64,000 nucleotides of DNA, from assembly GCF_000230895.2 (NCBI RefSeq), contig NC_016604.1:5332001-5396000 (forward strand), read 5' to 3'. Below are positions 35,755 to 43,462 of this stretch, piece by piece. The translations under genes were made by a program, and so were the position numbers. This stretch comes from Mycolicibacterium rhodesiae NBB3 (GTDB lineage Bacteria > Actinomycetota > Actinomycetes > Mycobacteriales > Mycobacteriaceae). The notes under the pieces were generated by a model. That model was not told the origin of the DNA. It did not search any database and saw only the letters and a program-made list of their open reading frames with translations. Position 1 is the first letter of the stretch. The number at the start of each line of letters is the position of its first letter.

Positions 35755-36747
35755 CTACCTGGTGTCACACCTGTCTGTGCACACGACGCCGTCGATCGAG
35801 AAGCCCTGCAGCGGTGGAGCATCCGGGCCGGTTACCCGAACGGGGTCGCGGTCGTTCCGCAGTTCGTCGAGCAGATCGGCTACCACCCGCGCGAGGTCCG
35901 CGTTGGGCGTCGTCGCCCGCGCGAACGCGATGTGGGCACCTTCGGCCTGCAGCCTCAATTCATGGTCGAGGTCCCACGCCACCTCGATGTGGTCTGCCAC
36001 GAAGCCGATCGGGCAGACGATCACGGCGCCGGTCCCGGACTCGGCGAGCGAGGCCAGATGGTCGGCGACGTCCGGCTCCAGCCACGGCACCTGCGGCGGT
36101 CCGGACCGCGACTGCCAGACCTGGTCGTGCTCCGCGTAGCCCGCAGCGGCAGCAACGAGGCTGGCCGCGTAGGCCACCTGCCGCTCGTATAGGTCTGTGC
36201 CACAGCGGGATCTGGCGGACAACGGGATGGAATGCGCGGTGAACACCAACCGCGCATTGCCGGGCACCGTCTGCGCCGCCGCGGTGATCGCGTCGCTGAA
36301 CATCTGCACGAACAGCGGATGGTCGTAGAACTGACGCAGTTTCACCAAGCGCGGTGCGGCATCTCCCGCGGCCCGCCTGGCGCGCGCGATGTCCTCGACG
36401 TACTGCGTGCACCCCGAGTAGCCGCCCCACGCCGACGTCGCGAAGACCGCCGCGGTGCGGATCCCGTCGTTGGCCATGGCGGTGACGGCGTCTTCGACGT
36501 ACGGCTCCCAGTTGCGGTTGCCGAAGTAGACAGGGACGTCGATGAGTCCACGCAGCTGGTCGATCAGCGCGCGGTTGATGCTGTTGATCGGTGAGACACC
36601 GCCGAAATGCAGGTAGTGCTCCGCGACGGACTCGAGGCGCTCACGCGGGATCCCCCGTCCCCTGGTGACGTTCTCCAGGAACGGCATCACCTGGTCCGGC
36701 GCCTCCGGCCCGCCGAACGACAGCAGCAGGACGGCGTCTACGTCCAT
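35755..36747 (-). CDS. hemH: Ferrochelatase
   Basis: A 330-residue enzyme inserting Fe2+ into the porphyrin; in Actinobacteria the substrate is usually coproporphyrin III (coproporphyrin-dependent heme route). Conserved blocks: LLLSFGGPEAPDQVMPFLENVTRGR at the N-terminus, VFTAHSIPL with the metal-site His (near residue 170), and CPIGFVADHIEVAWDLDHE with the catalytic Glu (near 250). Cysteines at 323 and 327 near the C-terminus fit the [2Fe-2S] cluster known in actinobacterial enzymes. It lies 31 nt after inhA. Confidence 0.95.
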   Translation of the reverse strand: MDVDAVLLLSFGGPEAPDQVMPFLENVTRGRGIPRERLESVAEHYLHFGGVSPINSINRALIDQLRGLIDVPVYFGNRNWEPYVEDAVTAMANDGIRTAAVFATSAWGGYSGCTQYVEDIARARRAAGDAAPRLVKLRQFYDHPLFVQMFSDAITAAAQTVPGNARLVFTAHSIPLSARSRCGTDLYERQVAYAASLVAAAAGYAEHDQVWQSRSGPPQVPWLEPDVADHLASLAESGTGAVIVCPIGFVADHIEVAWDLDHELRLQAEGAHIAFARATTPNADLARVVADLLDELRNDRDPVRVTGPDAPPLQGFSIDGVVCTDRCDTR

Positions 36748-36778
36748 TGCTCTTCGCGCGAGCGCTCATCGACCTGCA

Positions 36779-37588
36779 TTACAGAAGCTGGGTGCTGGCG
36801 CCGCCGTCGGCGTAGATGATCGTGCCGGTCGTGGCGGGCAGCCAGTCCGACAGCAGCGCGCACACGGTCTTGGCGACCGGCGTCGGGTCCTTCATGTTCC
36901 ACCCGATCGGCGCCCGCTGATCCCAGCCCTCTTCGAGTAGCTTCATCTGCGCGCCTGCCTCCTCGCCGAGCGCGCCACCAACGATGGCGCTCATCGCCAG
37001 CGTGCGGATCGGTCCTGCGGCAACGAGATTCGACCGCACACCGTGCGGACCGGCTTCACGTGCCACGAACCGGTTAACCGACTCCAGCGCACTCTTGGCC
37101 ACCGTCATCCAGTTGTAGGCGGGCATTGCGCGCGTCGGATCGAAATCCATACCCACGATCGCGCCGCCCGGATTCATGATGGGCAGCACCGCTTTGGCCA
37201 GCGATGCATACGAGTAGGCGGAGATGTGGATGCCCTTGGCGACGTCCTCGTACGGCGCGTCGAAGAACGGGTTGATGCCCATTCCGGTCTGCGGCATGTA
37301 ACCGATCGAGTGCACGACGCCGTCGAGCTTGTTGCCCTCGCCGATCGCCTCGGCGATCCGGTCGGCCAGCGTGTCGAGGTGCTTCTCGTTCTGCACGTCG
37401 AGTTCGAGCAGCGGCGCCTTCTCCGGGAGTCGGTCGGCGATGCGCTGGATCAGCTTCATCCGGTCGAACCCGGTGAGCACGAGCTCGGCGCCCGCCTCCT
37501 GGGCGACCTTCGCAATGTGGAACGCGATCGAGCTGTCGGTGATGATCCCCGTGACGAGGATCCGCTTGCCTTCCAGAAGTCCTGCCAT
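36779..37588 (-). CDS. inhA: Enoyl-[acyl-carrier-protein] reductase (NADH), FAS-II
   Basis: A 269-residue SDR enzyme that reduces long-chain trans-2-enoyl-ACP in mycolic acid elongation, the target of the isoniazid-NAD adduct and ethionamide. Landmark residues match M. tuberculosis numbering: GIITDSSIAFH (Ile21), SIGYMPQTG with Ser94, and the catalytic AYNWMTVAK with Tyr158 and Lys165. Position 97 is Tyr where M. tuberculosis has Phe. ATG 37588 has an AAAGGAA site and follows fabG1 by 15 nt, so it shares the fabG1 promoter. Confidence 0.98.
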   Translation of the reverse strand: MAGLLEGKRILVTGIITDSSIAFHIAKVAQEAGAELVLTGFDRMKLIQRIADRLPEKAPLLELDVQNEKHLDTLADRIAEAIGEGNKLDGVVHSIGYMPQTGMGINPFFDAPYEDVAKGIHISAYSYASLAKAVLPIMNPGGAIVGMDFDPTRAMPAYNWMTVAKSALESVNRFVAREAGPHGVRSNLVAAGPIRTLAMSAIVGGALGEEAGAQMKLLEEGWDQRAPIGWNMKDPTPVAKTVCALLSDWLPATTGTIIYADGGASTQLL

Positions 37589-37603
37589 GTTGCGGTTTCC
37601 TTT

Positions 37604-38320
37604 CTAGTGGCCCATGCCCATGCCGCCGTCGACGGGGATGACCGCGCCGGCGATGTAGCTCGCGTCTTCAGATGCCAGGAAGCTGACCGCACCGGCAACC
37701 TCCTCGGCGGTGCCGACCCGCTTCGCGGGAATGAAATCCAGCGCGCCTTCCTGGATGCGCTCGTCGAGTGCGCGGGTCATCTCGGTGTCGATGTAGCCCG
37801 GCGCCACGACGTTGGCCGTGACGCCCGCCTTGGCCATCTCGCGGGAGATGGAGCGGGCCATGCCGATCAGGCCGGCCTTGGCGGCCGCGTAGTTGGACTG
37901 GTTGCCGATCCCCCACATACCCGAGACCGACCCGATGAAGATGATCCGGCCGAACCGCTTGCGCTGCATGCTGCGCGAGGCCCGCTGGGCCACCCGGAAC
38001 GCTCCGGTGAGGTTGGCGTTGATGACGTTCTCGAAGCGCTCCTCGGTCATCCGGATCATGAACGCGTCCTGGGAGATGCCCGCGTTGGACACCAGCACCT
38101 CGACCGGACCCTGGTGCTCCTCGACCTCTTTGAACGCACGATCGACGGCCTCGTTGTCGGTGACGTCGCACACGACGCCGAAAAGACCCTCGGGTGCGCC
38201 CGATCCACGATGGGTGACGGCCACTTTGTGGCCGTCGGCCGCGAGGCGCTGAGCTATCGCAAGACCGATGCCGCGATTGCCACCGGTGACCAGTACGGAG
38301 CGCGATACGAATTCAGCCAA
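37604..38320 (-). CDS. fabG1: 3-oxoacyl-ACP reductase of FAS-II (MabA)
   Basis: A 238-residue SDR enzyme reducing long-chain beta-ketoacyl-ACP with NADPH. GGNRGIG (residues 13-19) binds the cofactor, and the catalytic residues are the Ser in IGSVSG (130-134), Tyr144 and Lys148 in NYAAAKAG. The sequence from FVSRSVLVTGG to the end is near that of M. tuberculosis MabA, but the N-terminal extension is missing: the only usable in-frame start is TTG 38320 (GAGGAG site 8 nt upstream). An upstream ATG at 38348 corresponding to the M. tuberculosis start is in another frame and stops at once. Confidence 0.95.
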   Translation of the reverse strand: MAEFVSRSVLVTGGNRGIGLAIAQRLAADGHKVAVTHRGSGAPEGLFGVVCDVTDNEAVDRAFKEVEEHQGPVEVLVSNAGISQDAFMIRMTEERFENVINANLTGAFRVAQRASRSMQRKRFGRIIFIGSVSGMWGIGNQSNYAAAKAGLIGMARSISREMAKAGVTANVVAPGYIDTEMTRALDERIQEGALDFIPAKRVGTAEEVAGAVSFLASEDASYIAGAVIPVDGGMGMGH

Positions 38321-38348
38321 TTTTTCTGCTCCTCGCGTGCGCAGTCAT
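38313..38348 (-). CDS. Putative leaderless 11-codon uORF before fabG1
   Basis: ATG at 38348 opens MTAHARSRKIG and stops at a TGA (38315-38313) that overlaps the TTG start of fabG1 by 8 nt. The ATG lies 7 nt after a TAGGTT -10 box, so it would be a leaderless start. Its first codons (ATGACTGC) correspond to the start of M. tuberculosis fabG1. Dropping one A from the five-A run would fuse it in frame to fabG1. It is either a regulatory uORF, a frameshifted former N-terminus, or a sequencing error. Confidence 0.4.
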   Translation of the reverse strand: MTAHARSRKIG

Positions 38349-38355
38349 ACACGCC

Positions 38356-38384
38356 AACCTATCGCCTCAACAGCATTCTTAAGA
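38356..38384 (-). promoter_or_regulatory. fabG1-inhA operon promoter
   Basis: The -10 hexamer TAGGTT (38361-38356) sits in CGATAGGTTG, identical to the core of the M. tuberculosis fabG1 promoter whose C-15T mutation (the C just before GATAGG) raises InhA and gives isoniazid resistance. A weak -35 (TTCTTA) lies 17 nt upstream. Transcription would start at about the ATG 38348. The site lies directly downstream of the VWA gene stop. Confidence 0.75.
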
Positions 38385-38391
38385 AATCGCC

Positions 38392-39402
38392 TCAGAGTGG
38401 CAGTCGTCGGTTGACGAGCAGGCTCGCCACCGCTGCCAGCGCAGCTGTCAGAGCCGCGAGCCGCAGCCAGCCGGTGGTCGCCTCGCCCCGGACCGTCTCG
38501 TAGCCGATCTGATCCTGAAGCGTGGCGTAGACCTTGTTCAGTTCGTCGATGTTGGACGCGGTATAGGACTCACCGCCGGAGAGCTGGGCGATCTTGCGCA
38601 TCATCTCGTCGTCGACGGGCACCGGTACCCGCTCGTCGTTGACCTCGACCGAGCCGTTCTTGGTGCCGAAGGAGATCGTCGAGATCGGCACGCCCTGATC
38701 CTTGGCGGTCCGCGCGGCGGTGAAGGCACCCTTGGGGTTGTCCGGGTTGTTCGGCACGGTCTCCTTGCCGTCGGAGAAGAGCACGATCCGCGCAGGGGGT
38801 GGTGTGTCACCGCCGCCGATCACGGCACCCACGGTCGAGATGGACGACAGCGCGGTGAAGATGGCTTCGCCGGTGGCGGTCCGGTCGGCCACCTGGAGGT
38901 TGTCGATCGCGCGTCTGCTCGCGTCCCGGTTCGTGGTCGGCGACACCATTACGGTCGCGGTGCCCGCGTAGGCGATGACGCCGAGGTTGATGCCGGGGGT
39001 GAGCTCGTCGACGAACTTCTTGGAGGCCTCCTGCGCGGCCGCCAGGCGACTGGGTTCGACGTCGGTCGCCTTCATCGACTGGGACACGTCGATCGCCAGC
39101 ATCACGACCGCGCGATTGCGTGGTAGACGCTGGTCGTAGGTGGGCCCGGCGAGCGCAATCGTGCACAGCAGCAACGAGATTGCCAGCAACGCGGCCGGCG
39201 CGTGCCGCCACGGGCTCGGGCGGTGCGGCGCCACGCTGTCGAGCAGTTCGGTGTTGGCGAACTGCTGCAGTCGCCGGCGCCTGGCCAGTTGGGCAGCCAC
39301 GTACAGCCCGATCAGACCCGCCACGACGACGAGGAAGAACAGCAGCCAGAAGATGTGTTGGAATCCGGTCAGCGAGACCGGTCCCAGCAACGGAAGCGTC
39401 AT
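38392..39402 (-). CDS. VWA-domain membrane protein, paralogue 1 (BatA-like)
   Basis: A 336-residue protein with two N-terminal membrane helices (about 15-38 and 68-86), a von Willebrand A domain with MIDAS motif DVSQS (Asp105, Ser107, Ser109) and a C-terminal helix (about 312-333). BatA-type proteins work with MoxR ATPases and DUF58 proteins, whose genes lie upstream in the same operon. It corresponds to Rv1481. A second, closely similar gene lies 15 nt upstream. The stop is 31 nt before the fabG1 -10 box. Confidence 0.92.
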   Translation of the reverse strand: MTLPLLGPVSLTGFQHIFWLLFFLVVVAGLIGLYVAAQLARRRRLQQFANTELLDSVAPHRPSPWRHAPAALLAISLLLCTIALAGPTYDQRLPRNRAVVMLAIDVSQSMKATDVEPSRLAAAQEASKKFVDELTPGINLGVIAYAGTATVMVSPTTNRDASRRAIDNLQVADRTATGEAIFTALSSISTVGAVIGGGDTPPPARIVLFSDGKETVPNNPDNPKGAFTAARTAKDQGVPISTISFGTKNGSVEVNDERVPVPVDDEMMRKIAQLSGGESYTASNIDELNKVYATLQDQIGYETVRGEATTGWLRLAALTAALAAVASLLVNRRLPL

Positions 39403-39417
39403 ATCAGCTCGTCATCC

Positions 39418-40425
39418 CTAGTTCGGCAGGCGACGGTTGATGAACAGCGCCGACAGCGCCGCCAATGCCAGCGCGAGCGCACCGAGCCGCAGCCAGCCGA
39501 TACTCGCGTCGCCCTTGATCGTCTCGTACCCGATCTGCTGCTGCAGGTTCGCATACACCTGGCGGAGCTGTTCGAGGCTGGACGCGGTGAACGCCTCTCC
39601 ACCGGAGAGATCGGCGATCTCCTTGAGCATCTCGTCATCCACGGGCACCGGCTGCCGTTGGTCGTTGATCTCGACGTAGCCGTACGGCGTACCGAACGAA
39701 ATCGTCGAGATCGGCACCCCCTGGTCCTTGGCGGTCCGCGCGGCGGTGAACGCGCCCTTGGGGTTGTCCGGGTTCGACGGCACCGTCTCTTTACCGTCGG
39801 AGAACAACACGATGCGCGCCGGCGGTGGTTCGTCCCCGCCGCCGATCACCGCCCCCACCGTGGCGATCGCCTGCAGGGCGGTGAAGATGCCCTCACCGGT
39901 GGCGGTGCGGTCGGCGAACTGCAGCTTGTCGATCGCGGCTTTGGTGGCTTCGCGACCTGTGGTCGGTGAGACGAGCACGGTCGCGGTTCCGGCGTAGGCG
40001 ATCAGGCCGAGATTGATTCCGGGAGTGAGTTCGTCGGCGAACTGCTTGGACGCCTCCTGTGCCGCGGCCATGCGGTTGGGTGAGACGTCGGTGGCGCGCA
40101 TCGACTGCGACACGTCCATCACGAGCATCACGACCGCGCGGTTGCGTGGAATGCGGACGTCGTGCGTGGGACCCGCCATCGCGACCGTCAGGAAGACCAA
40201 TGCGATCACGAGCAGGATCGCGGGCAGGTGCCGACGGCGCGTCGGCCGTTTGGGCGCAACGCTTTCCAGCAACTCCATGTTGGCGAACCGCAGCATCCGG
40301 CGGTGCCTGGCCAGCTGGACGATGATGTACAGCGCGACCACGCCGAGCACGACCAACAGGAACAAGAAGAACCATGCGTGTTCGAAACCCGACAGCGTTA
40401 TCGGTCCGAGTATCGGTAATGTCAT
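39418..40425 (-). CDS. VWA-domain membrane protein, paralogue 2 (BatA-like)
   Basis: A 335-residue protein of the same architecture as its downstream neighbour: two N-terminal helices, MIDAS DVSQS at 105-109 and a C-terminal helix. The two sequences align end to end without large gaps; long identical stretches such as DNPKGAFTAARTAKDQGVPISTISFG show a tandem duplication. Differences concentrate in the membrane helices and the loop near residue 245. M. tuberculosis has a single gene (Rv1481) here. Probable chaperone/envelope role with MoxR1. Confidence 0.92.
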   Translation of the reverse strand: MTLPILGPITLSGFEHAWFFLFLLVVLGVVALYIIVQLARHRRMLRFANMELLESVAPKRPTRRRHLPAILLVIALVFLTVAMAGPTHDVRIPRNRAVVMLVMDVSQSMRATDVSPNRMAAAQEASKQFADELTPGINLGLIAYAGTATVLVSPTTGREATKAAIDKLQFADRTATGEGIFTALQAIATVGAVIGGGDEPPPARIVLFSDGKETVPSNPDNPKGAFTAARTAKDQGVPISTISFGTPYGYVEINDQRQPVPVDDEMLKEIADLSGGEAFTASSLEQLRQVYANLQQQIGYETIKGDASIGWLRLGALALALAALSALFINRRLPN

Positions 40426-40456
40426 GTACGCAAAGTCTTTTCAGATCAAATCGCTA

Positions 40457-41401
40457 TTATGCGCGGCCAGCCAGGGCCAGACGCCGGGTGGCGACGAACC
40501 GGACCACGTCGGCGATCCAGTCTCGGTCCGTGCGCAGCGACAGCAGCGGTGCATCGCAGCGCCGCAGTGTCCGCGCCACCTCGGCTCGATGCGCCGCCGC
40601 GGCCTTCGCGAAGTCGTCGCGCAGCTGCGGGTCGATGGTGAACTCGCGGGTGCGGCCGGTCTCGGTGTCCTGCAGGACGACATCGCCGACGGGCGGCAGT
40701 TCGACGTCACGCGGATCCAGCACCTCGATGCCGAGCACCTCGTGCCGACCGGCGATGGCCCGCAGCGGGCGCATCCAGTCGATCGGACCGAGGAAGTCGC
40801 TGATGATCACCGCCATCCCGCGCCTGCGCTCTGGCCTGCGCAGGGCATCGATGGTGGCAGCGAGATCACCGCGCACCCCCGGCGGCGCCTTCGGCATCGT
40901 GGCGATGGCCCGCAGCATCTCCTGCTCGTGCATGCGACCCGACAGCGCCGGAACGCGCCGCACGGTGTCACCGTTGGCGATGATGGCGCCGATCCGGTTG
41001 CCGCCGCCGCTGTTGAGGAACGTGATCGCGGCTGCGGCCGCCACCGCCAGATCGCGCTTCTCGCAGCCGACGGTGCCGAAGTCCAGGCTCGCCGACACGT
41101 CGACGACCAGCCAGGTCTCCAGTTCGCGGTCGGCGATCATTTGGCGCACATGCGGATGCGTGGTGCGCGCGGTCACCGACCAATCCATCCGGCGCACATC
41201 GTCGCCCGGCTGATAGAGCCGCGACTCGCCGGGTTCGGAGCCCGGACCGGGCAGCAGGCCGAGGTGGTCGCCGTGCAGTACTCCGTCAAGCTTGCGGCGC
41301 ACGGTCAGCTCGAGCTTGCGCAGCGCCGCCGTCAGCGCGGGGTCACGGATCTCCCCGCGCTTGAGCGACGGCAGGTCAACCGCACGTCGGGAACTGGTCA
41401 C
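40457..41401 (-). CDS. DUF58-domain protein
   Basis: A 314-residue protein; the DUF58 signature SRLYQPGDDVRRMDWSVTARTTHPHVRQM (about 60-88) and the VWA-like D-x-S-x-S variant VVDVSASLDFG (about 99-109) are clear. DUF58 proteins are partners of MoxR AAA+ ATPases in complex assembly or envelope stress. Start GTG 41401 overlaps the moxR1 stop as GTGA; homologue of Rv1480. Together with moxR1 and two VWA genes it forms a MoxR-type cluster. Confidence 0.92.
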   Translation of the reverse strand: MTSSRRAVDLPSLKRGEIRDPALTAALRKLELTVRRKLDGVLHGDHLGLLPGPGSEPGESRLYQPGDDVRRMDWSVTARTTHPHVRQMIADRELETWLVVDVSASLDFGTVGCEKRDLAVAAAAAITFLNSGGGNRIGAIIANGDTVRRVPALSGRMHEQEMLRAIATMPKAPPGVRGDLAATIDALRRPERRRGMAVIISDFLGPIDWMRPLRAIAGRHEVLGIEVLDPRDVELPPVGDVVLQDTETGRTREFTIDPQLRDDFAKAAAAHRAEVARTLRRCDAPLLSLRTDRDWIADVVRFVATRRLALAGRA

Positions 41402-42564
41402 CGACCGCTGGCCGCAGCCGCTGCGGCGGGCATGACGGGTGGCACCGAATTTCCTTGCTGCGGAATGGCATTGACCTGCGGCAGGCCAACGGTCTGCAGG
41501 ATCCGGTTGATCACCGTCTCCGACGAGATCTCATCGGCCAACGCGTCATAGGTCAGCACGAGACGGTGCCGGAGCACGTCCGGGATGACCTCGACGACGT
41601 CCTGCGGAATGACGTAGTCACGTCCGCGCACCAGCGCGAGCGCCCGCGAGGCCGCGATGATGCCCAGCGAGGCACGTGGTGAGGCGCCGTAGGCGATCCA
41701 CGCCTTCGCGTCGGGCATACCGAACTTCTCGGGCTCACGCGTCGCGGTGACGACGCGCACCACATAGTCGACCAGCGCATGGTGCACGAAATTGTTGGCT
41801 GCCACGTCTTGCAGGCGGAGCAGATCGCCCGGCCCGAGAACCTGCTTGGGCTCGGGAGGCTTCACACCCATCCGGTAAATGATCTCGCGCTCTTCCTCGG
41901 GCGTCGGGTAGTCGATGTTGAGCTTGAACAGGAAGCGGTCGCGCTGCGCTTCGGGGAGCGCGTACACGCCTTCCTGCTCGATCGGGTTCTGCGTGGCCAT
42001 CACGAGGAACGGTGCGGGCAGCGGGAACGTCTTGCCGCCGATCGAGATCTTGCGCTCCGCCATGACCTCGAGCAGCGCCGACTGCACCTTGGCGGGTGCG
42101 CGGTTGATCTCGTCGGCGAGCAGGAAGTTCACCACGACCGGGCCGAGTTCGATGTCGAACTCCTCTTTGCCCTGGCGGTAGATGCGGGTACCGACGATGT
42201 CGGTGGGCACCAGGTCGGGAGTGAACTGGATACGCGCGAAGGTGCCGCCCACGACCTTGGCGAACGTCTCGACCGCCAGCGTCTTGGCGACACCGGGAAC
42301 ACCTTCGAGCAGCACGTGGCCCTTGGCGAGCAGACCGACCAGCATGCGCTCCACGAGTTGGTCCTGGCCCACGATGATGCGCTTGACCTCGAAAATCGCC
42401 CGCTCCAGGGTGTGCACCTCCTGCTGCAGCCCACCGTTGTTGATCGGCGCAGCGTGCGTCCCACCCTGACCCGGGGGGTAACCCTGCGCGGGGCCCTGCT
42501 GCCCGGACGGGGCCTGCCCAGAGAACCCTCCGGCGCCCTGCGGCGACCCACTCGGTGACGTCAT
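41398..42564 (-). CDS. moxR1: MoxR-family AAA+ ATPase
   Basis: A 388-residue AAA+ chaperone-type ATPase. After a Gly/Pro/Gln-rich N-terminal tail (about 1-48) come Walker A GVPGVAKT (88-95), Walker B LLADE (148-152), sensor ATQNP near 185 and an arginine-finger region. It likely remodels or inserts metal-binding VWA proteins encoded downstream. ATG 42564 has GGAGG 7 nt upstream. Homologue of Rv1479. Confidence 0.95.
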   Translation of the reverse strand: MTSPSGSPQGAGGFSGQAPSGQQGPAQGYPPGQGGTHAAPINNGGLQQEVHTLERAIFEVKRIIVGQDQLVERMLVGLLAKGHVLLEGVPGVAKTLAVETFAKVVGGTFARIQFTPDLVPTDIVGTRIYRQGKEEFDIELGPVVVNFLLADEINRAPAKVQSALLEVMAERKISIGGKTFPLPAPFLVMATQNPIEQEGVYALPEAQRDRFLFKLNIDYPTPEEEREIIYRMGVKPPEPKQVLGPGDLLRLQDVAANNFVHHALVDYVVRVVTATREPEKFGMPDAKAWIAYGASPRASLGIIAASRALALVRGRDYVIPQDVVEVIPDVLRHRLVLTYDALADEISSETVINRILQTVGLPQVNAIPQQGNSVPPVMPAAAAAASGR

Positions 42565-42739
42565 CAAAGGTCCTCCCACATCGGTATATGGCCCATTTTC
42601 GGCCTCTGCGGCACCTTGTCCGCCGCACGCTCGTCGTCAACTATTCCAGGCACTTCGGAATCCGTCGACGTTGCCCGGCCGCGTGCCGCCCACATGACCG
42701 GCATTGCTAGCCAGACCTCAGGTTGTGCTCAGGCGCGGC

Positions 42740-43462
42740 TCAGGTTTCGATAATTCGCGCGACGTACGGCTGCAGGCCCGCCCGACGCACCTGGCTGATT
42801 CCGACCCCGCCCGCGGTGCCTCCGGACTCCAGCATCTTGTCGCCGCCGAGATAGATCGCCACGTGCTGGCTTCCACCCGGACCCCAGAACAGCAGATCGC
42901 CGCGCTTGGCCTGGTTCAGCGGAACCTTGCGACCGGTGTTGTACTGATCGCCGGAGTACTTCGGGATCAGCACACCCACGCCGGCGAACGAGAACTGGGT
43001 GAAGCCCGAACAGTCATAACCGACGATGTTGGCGCCGGAGTCGACGCCGGTGCTCGGTCCGGTCGGCTTACCGCCACCCCAGGAATACGGGGTGCCGATC
43101 TGCGAGGCGCCGCGGCGGAGTACGTATTCGATGGCCTGGGGGCCGCGGACCCGGCCGGGTGCGACGCTCGCCGTGGCCGGCGGCCCGAAACCGAGCGAGG
43201 ACAGGAACGAGCGGCCGAGGTTCAGCGTGGCTTCGGTGGCCTGTGCGGTCGCGGCGAGCGACGCGTTGGCCACCGACAGCGGATCCCCCGGCGCGCCCGC
43301 GGACAGGATCTTGGGCAGGGTCGGGTCCCACTGGCCGTCATCGGGGGCCGCCGCCGCGGGCATGGCTGCGCAGACGGCCACCGCTACCGCAGCGACCGTC
43401 GTCAGAATCCCGCTCAGGAACCGAAACCGCTTGAACTGCAAAGTAATCCTTATCGTCACCAT
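42740..43462 (-). CDS. ripB: NlpC/P60 peptidoglycan endopeptidase RipB
   Basis: A 240-residue secreted D,L-endopeptidase. A signal peptide (about 1-38, ending AAMPAAAAP) precedes a linker and the NlpC/P60 domain with catalytic Cys151 in YDCSGFTQF and the His in GSQHVAIYLG. It cleaves between D-Glu and meso-DAP in the stem peptide. It lacks the coiled-coil domain of RipA. The start overlaps the ripA stop by 7 nt. The C-terminal ARIIET is similar to the ripA end. Homologue of Rv1478. Confidence 0.94.
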   Translation of the reverse strand: MVTIRITLQFKRFRFLSGILTTVAAVAVAVCAAMPAAAAPDDGQWDPTLPKILSAGAPGDPLSVANASLAATAQATEATLNLGRSFLSSLGFGPPATASVAPGRVRGPQAIEYVLRRGASQIGTPYSWGGGKPTGPSTGVDSGANIVGYDCSGFTQFSFAGVGVLIPKYSGDQYNTGRKVPLNQAKRGDLLFWGPGGSQHVAIYLGGDKMLESGGTAGGVGISQVRRAGLQPYVARIIET

